From the NCBI RefSeq assembly GCF_009766005.1, contig NZ_LMUK01000010.1:1-64000 (forward strand): a stretch of 64,000 nt of DNA, read 5' to 3'. This DNA is from Bradyrhizobium sp. S69. Lineage in GTDB: Bacteria; Pseudomonadota; Alphaproteobacteria; Rhizobiales; Xanthobacteraceae. The notes under the pieces are model-generated. The model had not been told where the DNA came from and ran no database searches. It saw only the letters and a program-made list of their open reading frames with translations. The translations under genes and the position numbers were made by a program. This document shows positions 26,112-33,629 of the stretch, in pieces (position 1 is the first letter of the stretch; the number at the start of each line of letters is the position of its first letter).

Positions 26112-26744
26112 TCAGCGATGCCCGAGGCTCACGAGATAGGCGCAAAACATATCGGCCATGGCCGCGGCATAGATGTCGATCTCGGCGGGCGTCCGGGGAC
26201 TTTCGGAAAAATCCTTGCCCACCGCGCTGAACGTCGTGGTGATGAGGTCGCCGGCCAAGGCACGGACAGCTTCCGGCGCGTCGGGCAGCGTCTCCCGCAT
26301 AAAGGCATGGATAATGCGGTTTCCCGACGCCCTCGCCTCCTGCGCCTCCGGCGCGTCGCGATACAGCGGCGCGGCGTCGTTGAGCGCCACGCGGATGGCG
26401 GCCTCCTCGCATTCCGAACGGATGAAGGCGTGGACCAGGGTGCGCAGCCGCGCCAGCGGCGGCCGCTCGACATCCTCCAGGATTTCGCGCAGCAATTGGC
26501 TGGTCTGCCGCCATTCGTCGCTCTGCAGCCGGAACAGGATCGCGGTCTTGTTCGGAAAATACTGATAGAGCGATCCGATGCTCACGCCGGCCTTCTCGGC
26601 CACCCGCGCCGTGGTGAAGCGTGGCGCGCCTTCCTTCGCCAAAACCTGAACCGCGGCCTCCAAAATCGTCGCCACGAGCCCCGCCGAGCGAGCTTGTTTG
26701 GGCTGTTTTCGTGAGGAAATCCGGGTGCTTGGGCGATCGGTCAC
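26112..26744 (-). CDS. TetR/AcrR family transcriptional regulator
   Basis: About 210 residues. HTH region AARVAEKAGVSIGSLYQYFPNKTAI-type (RVAEKAGVSIGSLYQYFP) near residue 45. The C-terminal domain is of the TetR_C type rich in Ala/Glu helices. The frame is open to 26807, but GTG 26744, with GAGG upstream, leaves the divergent promoter and its palindrome free. It faces the O-methyltransferase gene, the likely target together with itself. Confidence 0.85.
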   Translation of the reverse strand: MTDRPSTRISSRKQPKQARSAGLVATILEAAVQVLAKEGAPRFTTARVAEKAGVSIGSLYQYFPNKTAILFRLQSDEWRQTSQLLREILEDVERPPLARLRTLVHAFIRSECEEAAIRVALNDAAPLYRDAPEAQEARASGNRIIHAFMRETLPDAPEAVRALAGDLITTTFSAVGKDFSESPRTPAEIDIYAAAMADMFCAYLVSLGHR

Positions 26745-26771
26745 GGTGCGGCCTCGGAACGCGATTAGTAA

Positions 26772-26791
26772 ACACGACGAATTAGTCGTAT
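26772..26791. promoter_or_regulatory. Candidate TetR operator
   Basis: AACACGAC-GAATTA-GTCGTATT forms an inverted repeat (7 of 8 positions per arm) midway between the divergent TetR (26744) and O-methyltransferase (26836) starts. Confidence 0.55.
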
Positions 26792-26835
26792 TTCCGATCC
26801 AGCGCAACGACGCTTCTCTTCAGACCGGAGACCCC

Positions 26836-27501
26836 ATGACCACGCTGACCAATGCCCCGCTAAAAACCCTGCTGGATCGCTTGTTCGAACAGGCCGCCGC
26901 GGCCGAGACCGAAACGATCTCTGCCATCGCCGACATCTCTGACCAGGAGCGGATGCGCCTGATGCAGAGCAAAACCGATTACCGCGACCTCTACGGACGC
27001 TTGAAGCATGTTCCGCTCGCGGTCTCGCGCGAGACCGGCGCGCTGCTCTACATGCTGGCGCGCAGCAGCGGCGCCCGGGACATCGTCGAGTTCGGGACGT
27101 CGTTCGGCATCTCGACCCTGCACCTCGCAGCAGGACTGCGCGACAATGGCGGCGGCCGGCTGATCACCAGCGAGTTCGAGCCCTCCAAGGTGGCGCGGGC
27201 CCGCGATCATTTGACGGCGGGCGGCCTGATCGACCTCGTCGAGATCCGCGAAGGCGATGCGCTGCGAACGCTGAGCGTCAATCTCCCCGACACCATCGAC
27301 CTCGTGCTGCTAGACGGCGCCAAGGCGCTCTACCCTGACATCCTCGAGCTGGTGGAGAGCCGGCTGCGTCCGGGCGCGTTGATCGTCGCCGACAACGCCG
27401 ATCACAGCCCCGATTATCTGGCGCGCGTGCGCTCGCCCGCCAACGGCTATTTATCGACGCCGTTCGCCGAGGACGTCGAGCTGTCGATGCGGCTCGGCTG
27501 A
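26836..27501 (+). CDS. SAM-dependent O-methyltransferase (class I, family 3)
   Basis: 221 residues. SAM-binding motif I is VEFGTSFGISTLHLAAGL; the metal/substrate-site strand is DLVLLDGAKALYPDIL, followed by LIVADNADHSP. This is the catechol/caffeoyl-CoA-type O-methyltransferase architecture. Substrate unknown. The start ATG 26836 follows a GGAGACCCC ribosome site. Divergent TetR suggests induction by a small molecule, perhaps the methylated substrate. Confidence 0.88.
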   Translation: MTTLTNAPLKTLLDRLFEQAAAAETETISAIADISDQERMRLMQSKTDYRDLYGRLKHVPLAVSRETGALLYMLARSSGARDIVEFGTSFGISTLHLAAGLRDNGGGRLITSEFEPSKVARARDHLTAGGLIDLVEIREGDALRTLSVNLPDTIDLVLLDGAKALYPDILELVESRLRPGALIVADNADHSPDYLARVRSPANGYLSTPFAEDVELSMRLG

Positions 27502-27538
27502 CGCCGATGCGGTGCGCACGGGATGACGAAGATTTACC

Positions 27539-27647
27539 GACGTCATCCTGAGGTGCGCGCTCTTGCGCGCCTCGAAGGATGGAAGCAAGACATGGACTCG
27601 CGGCCATCCTTCGAGACGGCGCTTCGCGCCTCCTCAGGATGAGGTCG
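27539..27647. repeat. Dispersed composite palindrome, family 1 copy b (B arm - centre - A arm)
   Basis: Left arm GTCATCCTGAGGTGCGCGC (type B), right arm inverted type A ending CTCCTCAGGATGA. The centre differs from the other copies. It occupies the gap between the convergent O-methyltransferase and dmeF genes. Confidence 0.8.
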
Positions 27648-27700
27648 GAGATGGCTTCACGACCTCTCCGGTGCGGTGCCGGCCGTTCGGCGATAACGCC

Positions 27701-28969
27701 TTACTGGCGAACGACTTCGATCGTGAGGTGGGAAACGGTGCTGAACCCGGCGAGCCTGGCGCGATAATAGTCGGCCTCGCGGCGGGTTGCCGTGACGATC
27801 GACACGATCGCGCCGAGATGACCCGGCCCCAGCCGCCATAGATGAAGGTCGGCGAGCCGATCGCCTTCGCGCTCGATCGTGGCGCGCAGATTTTGCGCCA
27901 TGGCCCGATCCGGATTCATGTCCAGCAGAATAGCAGCGGTATCGCGGATCAGTCCGTAGGACCAGCTCGCGATCACGCAGGCTCCGATGATGCCGGCGAG
28001 CGGATCCATCCAGAGCCAGCCGAACGTGCGCGCCAGCAGCAGGCCGACGATCACCAGCACCGACACCGCGGCGTCCGCGACGACGTGGATCACGGCCGCC
28101 CGCATGTTGTTGTCGCGGTGCGCGTGACCATGCGCGTGCGTATGCTCATGCTCTGTAAAAATCGCCGGAACGTTCTCGCCGTCAACGCTGACATTGGCGG
28201 TGAACCCATGCGGCTCCGGAATTTCGTCGATCGATTCCAGATAATCGCCTCTGTCCGCGAAACGGAATGACTGGCGGGCGCCATCCGGCCTCACGGTTTC
28301 GATGGACACCGCCGCCACCGACGGCGCCGGACCGGTATCGGCGTAAATGCGAAACCGCGGTGGCACGCCGTCTTCGAAGATATCGAGCACGATGCTGCCG
28401 TCCTTGGTCGTCAAGCGCTGACTTTCATCGTGCGCGTCAGCGTCGCCGTGACCATGGGAATGCCCGTGAGCGTGGCCGTGATGGTGATCGCCGCTGCTCA
28501 GCAGCCAGGCACTGGCGACATTCACGGCAAGCCCGAGGCAGGCAATCGGTATGGCCTCGCCGAAATGAATTGGCACCGGCGCAAATAACCGGCCGACCGC
28601 CTCATAGCCGATCAAGAGCGCAATCATCGCCAGGATGATCGCACTGGTGAAGCCGGCGAGATCGCCGAGCTTTCCGGTTCCGAAGGTGAAGCGGGCGTCG
28701 TTGGCGTAGCGACGCGCATAGGTATAGGCCAGCGCGGCAAGCAGCAGCGCGCCGGCATGCGTGCTCATGTGCAGGCCGTCGGCGACCAGCGCAATCGAGC
28801 CGAAGAACAACCCGCCGATAATCTCCAAGAGCATCATGGCGCCACAGAGCCAAATCACCGCCCAGGTTTTGCGTTCGCTGCTTTGGTGCTGCTTGCCCAA
28901 AAAGACGTGATCGTGAAACCCCGAAAGACCGTTATTGCCACCTGCATTCGCAGCCATGTTCGCGCTCAT
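27701..28969 (-). CDS. dmeF: Cation diffusion facilitator, DmeF-type Co2+/Ni2+ efflux protein
   Basis: 422 residues of the CDF family: metal/H+ antiport out of the cytoplasm. Helices contain the HxxxD and DxxxD-like site residues in ADGLHMSTHAGALLLA and HVVADAAVSVLV. Two histidine-rich loops (HHHGHAHGHSHGHGDADAH and HEHTHAHGHAH) flank an inserted soluble segment, characteristic of DmeF. ATG 28969 has AAGGAA upstream. It sits 20 bases after dmeR, forming the dmeRF operon known in Rhizobium. Confidence 0.9.
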   Translation of the reverse strand: MSANMAANAGGNNGLSGFHDHVFLGKQHQSSERKTWAVIWLCGAMMLLEIIGGLFFGSIALVADGLHMSTHAGALLLAALAYTYARRYANDARFTFGTGKLGDLAGFTSAIILAMIALLIGYEAVGRLFAPVPIHFGEAIPIACLGLAVNVASAWLLSSGDHHHGHAHGHSHGHGDADAHDESQRLTTKDGSIVLDIFEDGVPPRFRIYADTGPAPSVAAVSIETVRPDGARQSFRFADRGDYLESIDEIPEPHGFTANVSVDGENVPAIFTEHEHTHAHGHAHRDNNMRAAVIHVVADAAVSVLVIVGLLLARTFGWLWMDPLAGIIGACVIASWSYGLIRDTAAILLDMNPDRAMAQNLRATIEREGDRLADLHLWRLGPGHLGAIVSIVTATRREADYYRARLAGFSTVSHLTIEVVRQ

Positions 28970-28989
28970 GTTCACGTTCCTTGCCGACC

Positions 28990-29268
28990 TCATTTTACGT
29001 AAGTTCGGATAACGTCCAGCAACTGGTCGGCAGCCTCGACGTTGAGCGCACCCGGGTGGCGGTCGGCATCGACGAGGTGGGTACGCACGTGATCCTCGAC
29101 CACTTCAGCCATCAGCCCCGACGTCGCGCCGCGCAGGCCGGCCAACAGGTGCATGACTTTTTCGCAGCCGGCCTCGCTCTCGAGCGCGCGCTCGATGGCT
29201 TCGACCTGGCCGCGGATGCGGCGAACCCGCGCCAGTAATTTCTGCTTTTCGCGCACCGTATGTGTCAT
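28990..29268 (-). CDS. dmeR: DmeR/RcnR/FrmR family metal-sensing repressor
   Basis: 92-residue all-helical repressor of the CsoR/RcnR superfamily. It keeps the Cys (GCEKVMHLLAG, C35) and the helix-2 histidines (EDHVRTHLVD) that form the Co/Ni site in RcnR-like sensors; the His near the N-terminus (MTHTV) fits RcnR/DmeR rather than CsoR. First gene of the operon with dmeF; metal binding would release the promoter. Confidence 0.88.
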   Translation of the reverse strand: MTHTVREKQKLLARVRRIRGQVEAIERALESEAGCEKVMHLLAGLRGATSGLMAEVVEDHVRTHLVDADRHPGALNVEAADQLLDVIRTYVK

Positions 29269-29282
29269 TCGACGGAAATAGC

Positions 29283-29300
29283 ATAGCCCCCTACCCTATA
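29283..29300 (-). promoter_or_regulatory. Candidate DmeR operator upstream of dmeRF
   Basis: On the minus strand TATAGGGTAGGGGGCTAT lies 15-32 bases upstream of dmeR. G tracts flanked by A/T-rich ATAG/CTAT ends are typical of RcnR/FrmR-family operators. Position and pattern only. Confidence 0.4.
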
Positions 29301-29344
29301 CAAGCAGATGGCAAGACTTTGAACCTGAGCCGGCCTGGCAAGAC

Positions 29345-29540
29345 TAATCATCGGCTGGAGGATTTGAGGGACTTCAGTGAAGAGCTCGACGCCGCCAAGC
29401 GATCATATTCCGCTTGAGCGGCGTTGTTGTTTGAACCTTTTCCGGTTTCGCGCATTTGATAACCGAAGCCGATGATCCCCCCCGATCGCCGCTTCCTTTG
29501 AGAAGGCCCCGCTTCCCCCCAGGCGGGGCCTTCGCGCTTT
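29345..29540 (+). ncRNA. Candidate structured RNA with terminator (unidentified)
   Basis: ATCATCGGCT (29347-29356) pairs perfectly with AGCCGATGAT (29467-29476). Inside lies a 13-bp hairpin with one bulged A (29389-29401 with 29411-29424, 9-base loop) and a smaller AACC/GGTT hairpin (29434-29447). A GC-rich hairpin, AAGGCCCCGC with GCGGGGCCTT (about 29502-29531), follows with a short T run. The closing stem, bubble and terminal stem recall 6S RNA, but 6S usually sits by zapA/ygfA, so identity is open. It could also be a leader of the formyltransferase at 29747. No protein-coding frame fits. Confidence 0.5.
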
Positions 29541-29746
29541 TAACGCGCGGCGCCGGCCCGCCTCACCGGCATTTTCGGACGCTTGGGCGGGGCCGGCCCA
29601 CCCCATGGCGGCCGATGAAAAGATGTGGATCATGGCCTGCGGGCCGGGTTAGAGCATCCGCAGGCCGGCTCATCTATGGCATTCAGGATGGCTCGCACCC
29701 GGCGCCACGCGCCTCGTTTCAATCGATTTACGACGGAAGAGCCATC

Positions 29747-30337
29747 ATGCGGATCACCCTCGTCGGCTCCCGCCATTTCGGCGTGACGACCCTGAACATG
29801 CTGCGCCAGCACGGCGTCGACATCGTCCGGGTGGTCGTTCATGACGGCGAGGACCGGCTGGCCACGACGGCGAGCGCCGCCGGCATCGAAGTCGTCGTGC
29901 AGGCCGATCCGAAGCGCGTGGCCGCCTCCGAGATCGCTCCGGGAACCGACCTGATCGTGACCGCGCACAGCCACGCCCGGGTCACCCGCGAGGCGCTGGC
30001 CGCCGCGAAACTCGGGGGCATCGGCTATCATCCGTCGCTGCTGCCCCGTCACCGCGGTATTGCCGCGGTGGAATGGACCATCAGGGAAGGCGATCCGATC
30101 GCCGGCGGCACCATCTATCATTTGGCGGACCGCATGGATGCCGGCGCCATCGCGGCCCAGGAATGGGTTTTCGTCAAAAAGGGCGAGACCGCCCGCCAAT
30201 TGTGGGAGCGTGCGCTGGCCCCGCTGGGCCAAAAACTTCTCGCCGAAGTAATCGACCACGCCAAGGCCCATGGCAGTCTGCCGGCCAAGCCGCAGGACGA
30301 GGAGTTTGCGACCAGCGCGCCGAATCTCCCGGAGTAG
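29747..30337 (+). CDS. Formyltransferase family protein
   Basis: 196 residues. The formyl-THF-dependent transferase core is visible: RITLVGSRHFGVTTLNML at the N-terminus, LIVTAHSHARV, and the loop GIGYHPSLLPRHRGIAAVEW with the conserved His and the SLLPRxRG signature, then DRMDAGAIAAQEW. It lacks the C-terminal tRNA-binding domain of Fmt, and length is closer to PurN or sugar-nucleotide formyltransferases. Acceptor unknown. ATG 29747 follows GGAAGAG. Confidence 0.8.
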   Translation: MRITLVGSRHFGVTTLNMLRQHGVDIVRVVVHDGEDRLATTASAAGIEVVVQADPKRVAASEIAPGTDLIVTAHSHARVTREALAAAKLGGIGYHPSLLPRHRGIAAVEWTIREGDPIAGGTIYHLADRMDAGAIAAQEWVFVKKGETARQLWERALAPLGQKLLAEVIDHAKAHGSLPAKPQDEEFATSAPNLPE

Positions 30338-30435
30338 TCGCTCTCTTCGGAGCGGTCTTTCGAAGAATCGTGCAGGTATCCTGGCACCGAGTGACGTTTT
30401 ACTGGTCACATGGAACAAATTCGCGGTCCTTTTGG

Positions 30436-30460
30436 GGAACCAACCTCACTTCTATGTGTT
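30436..30460 (+). promoter_or_regulatory. Possible EcfG (general stress) promoter
   Basis: GGAAC, 16 bases, TGTT: one mismatch from the rhizobial EcfG consensus GGAAC-N16/17-CGTT, about 100 bases before the small secreted protein at 30561. Confidence 0.3.
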
Positions 30461-30560
30461 TGAGCAGGTGGAACAATTTGCTTCGCCGCGGCGCAGCAAA
30501 TTTTGAACACATTTGACCCGAATAAGCCCCCTCATCCAGACAAATTGAGGATTTCATTTC

Positions 30561-30920
30561 ATGCGCCACGATCGCATTCGAGCGGCCTTTTTTGGTTCGT
30601 TTCTCGCCGCCGCCACCGCCCTCATCGCAGCTCCGGCCGTTGCCCAGTCCCCCTATGACGGTCTCTGGCAGGTTACCGTGGTAACCAAAACGGGTAGTTG
30701 CGAACCGCAGACCAGCTCCACACTTACTGTCACGGACGGAAGGGTTTCGGCGGCTGGCGCCGAGGTTTCCGGCAGCGTTGGTCGTGAGGGTATTGTACGT
30801 GTTTCAATCAATGGTGCATATGCGAACGGCCAGCTCAGTGGCAACGCAGGATCGGGGAAGTGGAATGGGGCATCGGCAGGCGTACCTTGCAGCGGCAGAT
30901 GGCAAGCATCGCGTCAATAA
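30561..30920 (+). CDS. Small secreted protein (119 aa)
   Basis: Signal peptide (RHDRIRAAFFGSFLAA, AAPAVAQS cleavage). The mature part begins YDGLWQVTVVTKTG and has paired cysteines (GSCEPQ and VPCSGRW) with beta-rich Gly/Ser repeats. The opening GxW and closing CSGRW blocks are common in small periplasmic proteins of Bradyrhizobium, from memory. It may be co-expressed with the next secreted protein, 44 bases downstream. Confidence 0.7.
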   Translation: MRHDRIRAAFFGSFLAAATALIAAPAVAQSPYDGLWQVTVVTKTGSCEPQTSSTLTVTDGRVSAAGAEVSGSVGREGIVRVSINGAYANGQLSGNAGSGKWNGASAGVPCSGRWQASRQ

Positions 30921-30963
30921 AGCACAACGGACGGCCGGTCGTTTTTCGGTCGTCAGAGGACTG

Positions 30964-31428
30964 ATGGTCGGAGCCGTCGCGTTGTTCGCGGCTTCGATTT
31001 CGAGTTCAGCGAGTTATGCCCAGTCGGGGCCATTTAACGGCCTCGCAGGGGTCTGGTCCGGCGCTGGCACCGTGACCCTGGACGACGGCTCGAGCGAGCG
31101 GATCAGGTGCCGCGCGACCTATGCGGTCGGCGCCGGCGGCGCGGGCCTCAACCAGTCCCTCACCTGTGCCAGCGACAGCTACAAATTCGATCTCAAGACC
31201 AATGTCGTCGCCGAAGGCGGCGCGATCACCGGAAGCTGGAGCGAGAGCAGCCGCGGCATCAACGGCAGCATCCAGGGCCACGGCAGCAGCGGCAATATCC
31301 AGGTCGAAGCCAGCGCCCCCGGCTTCACTGCGGGCATCACGGTGACGACGCACGGTAACAAGCAGTCCGTCGTAATCCGCGCCGAAAGCCAGTTCAAGGC
31401 CGCGACCATTTCGTTGACGCGCTCCTGA
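30964..31428 (+). CDS. Secreted beta-rich protein (154 aa)
   Basis: Signal-like stretch VGAVALFAASISSSASYAQ, then FNGLAGVWSGAGTVTLDDGS and a repetitive Gly/Ser beta pattern (GAITGSWSESSRG, GSIQGHGSSGNIQV). Two cysteines (IRCRA, LTCAS). The ATG 30964 has AGAGG 5 bases upstream but leaves no basic residue before the hydrophobic core; ATG 30868 would overlap the previous gene by 53 bases and supply basic residues. Function unknown. Confidence 0.65.
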   Translation: MVGAVALFAASISSSASYAQSGPFNGLAGVWSGAGTVTLDDGSSERIRCRATYAVGAGGAGLNQSLTCASDSYKFDLKTNVVAEGGAITGSWSESSRGINGSIQGHGSSGNIQVEASAPGFTAGITVTTHGNKQSVVIRAESQFKAATISLTRS

Positions 31429-31449
31429 GCTAACCCGCACCCAGCCTAC

Positions 31450-31479
31450 AGAGCGGGATGACTTTCGTTATCCCGCTCT
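31450..31479 (+). terminator. Intrinsic terminator after the secreted-protein pair
   Basis: AGAGCGGGAT (31450-31459) and ATCCCGCTCT (31470-31479) with a 10-base loop, followed by AATTTATT. Confidence 0.6.
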
Positions 31480-31491
31480 AATTTATTGTTC

Positions 31492-31565
31492 GAGCATGAT
31501 CTGCGGGCAAACGCTTCGCGTTTGTCCCGAGGGAAAACCGGTTTCCACTTTTCCGGATCATGCTC
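31492..31565. repeat. Dispersed palindrome, family with GAGCATGAT ends
   Basis: GAGCATGAT (31492-31500) and ATCATGCTC (31557-31565) bound an element with internal hairpin CAAACGCTTCGCGTTTG and an AAAACCGGTTTCCACTTTTC block. From memory this intergenic palindrome is frequent in Bradyrhizobium; only one copy lies in this window. Confidence 0.6.
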
Positions 31566-31577
31566 TGCTCAGCCCGG

Positions 31578-31775
31578 TCACTGTTTCGGCCGGGCGAGCC
31601 GGTCCGCGGTTTCCTTGATGGTCTTTGCGACCAACAAAGCCTGCTCCTTGTTGAACGCAAAATCCTGAATGCCCTTATGCGTGGTCAGCGTAAGCACCAT
31701 GATCTCTGGCTGGTTTTCGGGCCAGCCGGTGGCGAAGGCTGTGACAAAATCCGCCGAGGTCGATCGCTTCGTCAT
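31578..31775 (-). CDS. Small hypothetical protein (65 aa)
   Basis: Cytosolic, with no signal or membrane segment. It contains a beta-strand-like EIMVLTLTTHKGIQDFAF followed by a helix (KEQALLVAKTIKETADRLA). ATG 31775 has GGAG adjacent. The patterned sequence argues for a real gene; function unknown. Confidence 0.6.
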   Translation of the reverse strand: MTKRSTSADFVTAFATGWPENQPEIMVLTLTTHKGIQDFAFNKEQALLVAKTIKETADRLARPKQ

Positions 31776-31876
31776 CTCCAGATATCTCCTTGTCGCAATT
31801 GCCAGGTGCCGCGTTTAATGTTGCTGCGTTGTGGCGGAAAAAACTTGACCGCTATAAGCGCTGCGGCCAAGCCGGT

Positions 31877-32275
31877 CTACGCCTGCGGCACGAATGCGGT
31901 GACTTCGATTTCGACCTTGGCGCGCGCATCGACCAGGCCGTCGATATAGAGCAGCGTCGAGGGTGGAAAATTCCGCGCCAGCGTTTCCTTCCAGGCTGCG
32001 CCAATGCCGGCGCCGGCGGCCTGGTATTCGCTCCTGCTGGTCAAATACCAGGTCAGGCGAACGATGTGCTGCGGACCAGCCCCGGCCTCGGCGAGCAGCT
32101 TGATGATCCGCTGCAACGCCACCGCGACCTGAGCGGCCATGTCGGCGGGATAGTCCCCCTTATCGTCGCCGCCGGTCTGGCCGGCCAGCACAATCCATTG
32201 ACCGGGACCATCGACCACGACGCCGTGCGAAAAACCGCGCGGCTTCGACCATTCGGCGGGTTGCAAGATGCGCAT
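31877..32275 (-). CDS. RidA/YjgF/UK114 family protein
   Basis: 132 residues. RidA proteins hydrolyse reactive enamines/imines made by PLP enzymes. Family features: GFSHGVVVDGPGQWIVLAGQTGGD, QVAVALQRIIKLLAEAGAGPQHIVRLTWYL (given in part, GAGPQHIVRLTWYL) and the C-terminal VEIEVTAFVP. The canonical catalytic Arg-Cys-IEIE set is replaced by KVEIEVTA lacking the Arg, so it may be one of the inactive-imine Rid subgroups. ATG 32275 matches the family start. Confidence 0.85.
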   Translation of the reverse strand: MRILQPAEWSKPRGFSHGVVVDGPGQWIVLAGQTGGDDKGDYPADMAAQVAVALQRIIKLLAEAGAGPQHIVRLTWYLTSRSEYQAAGAGIGAAWKETLARNFPPSTLLYIDGLVDARAKVEIEVTAFVPQA

Positions 32276-32518
32276 CGGCGGATACTCCCGAATTTGTTGT
32301 TTGTCGTAACCAAATGAGCCAGAGCGATCCTTAGCACCGATCGGGCGACGGCTCCCAGATCGAAATTGAGCGCAGCGCCGGTTGGGTTGGGTGCAGCGCT
32401 GCATCGGCATATTTACGCGTTGCAAATCGGCATGAGGTCGTCGATACCGGCGCGCGCCCCAACCGCCTCCCGCCGAACGTTGCGGCACGCGAAATCACCA
32501 AGAAACGGCTCTGCACTG

Positions 32519-33397
32519 ATGAACCAGACACCTTCCAAACCAAAGGCCGCGCTCTGGATGGGGGGCTGGCTCGCCTTGATGCTGATGGTGACGGTCGCGG
32601 GCCGCGAGGCGTTGCGGGAGCTGAACGTATTTCAGGTCATGGAACTGCGCACGCTGTTCGGCTTCGTGCTGCTCTACCCCCTGATCCGGAGGAACGGCGG
32701 CTTCGCGGCGATGAAGACCTCGCGGCCGGTGCAATTCATCGGGCGCAATCTCATCCACTATGGTGCGCAACTCGGCTGGTTCTTTGCGCTGACGCTGATC
32801 CCGCTCGGCCAGGTGGTGTCGATCGAGTTCACGATGCCGATCTGGACCGCGATCCTCGCCGCGAGCTTTCTCGGCGAGCGCATCACGCTCTGGAAGGTCA
32901 CCGCGATCGTTCTCGGCCTGGTCGGCGTGTTCGTAATCGTTCGCCCCGAGGCCGGCGAGATCAATCAGGGTCAGCTAATCGCACTGGTCGCAGCCATCGG
33001 ATTTGGCATCTCGGTTGCCATGATGAAGTCGCTGACCCGGACCGAGAAGACCGTGACGATTATCTTCTGGATGCTGGTGATCCAGTCCATCGCCGGATTG
33101 CTGCCGTCGCTCTATGTCTGGAAATGGCCGTCCGCCGTGACCTGGGGCTGGGTCGTCGTGATCGCGTTTTGCGGCACGTTCTCGCATTACTGTATGGCGC
33201 GCGCGATGCTGTACGCGGATGCCACCGTGGTGCTGCCGATGGACTTCCTGCGGGTCCCGCTGACCGCGACCGTCGGCTGGCTGATCTATTCGGAACGGCT
33301 GGACCTGTTCACCGTGCTCGGCGCAGCGCTGATTCTCACCGGCAATCTCCTCAACCTGAAACCGACGACGCCGATTCCCGCCCCGGTCGGAACCTGA
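32519..33397 (+). CDS. EamA/DMT family permease
   Basis: 292 residues with ten predicted membrane helices in two EamA repeats: FGFVLLYPLIRRNGG... IPLGQVVSIEFTMPIWTAIL in the first half and DATVVLPMDFLRVPLTATVG in the second, with GERITLWKVTAIVLGLVGVF between them. Probable exporter of a small metabolite; substrate unknown. ATG 32519 begins directly before the basic N-terminus. Confidence 0.87.
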   Translation: MNQTPSKPKAALWMGGWLALMLMVTVAGREALRELNVFQVMELRTLFGFVLLYPLIRRNGGFAAMKTSRPVQFIGRNLIHYGAQLGWFFALTLIPLGQVVSIEFTMPIWTAILAASFLGERITLWKVTAIVLGLVGVFVIVRPEAGEINQGQLIALVAAIGFGISVAMMKSLTRTEKTVTIIFWMLVIQSIAGLLPSLYVWKWPSAVTWGWVVVIAFCGTFSHYCMARAMLYADATVVLPMDFLRVPLTATVGWLIYSERLDLFTVLGAALILTGNLLNLKPTTPIPAPVGT

Positions 33398-33629
33398 TCC
33401 AGGCTAACGGTATCGGCTTAGCGTTCGACCGCGGCGTCGTGTGATTTAAATCACGTAAGACCGTCCTAAGACCGTCCCCCGATCGGGTCACGTTGAGTGA
33501 CCGACGGATGGTGCCGGCAAAATATGCGTGCAGCGCAAATTTTGTGGCGCGAAATGCGGTTTTTTCGTGTAATACAGCCAGCTGTTGCAGCCGAAAAAAT
33601 TACTCGATTTGAGCCTGGGGATTTTTCCA

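Noticed and set aside
29283-29476. 29345-29540 as a proven 6S RNA
   Set aside because: Shape is suggestive, but the conserved 6S sequence blocks could not be verified and gene context differs from the usual one; left as an unidentified RNA.
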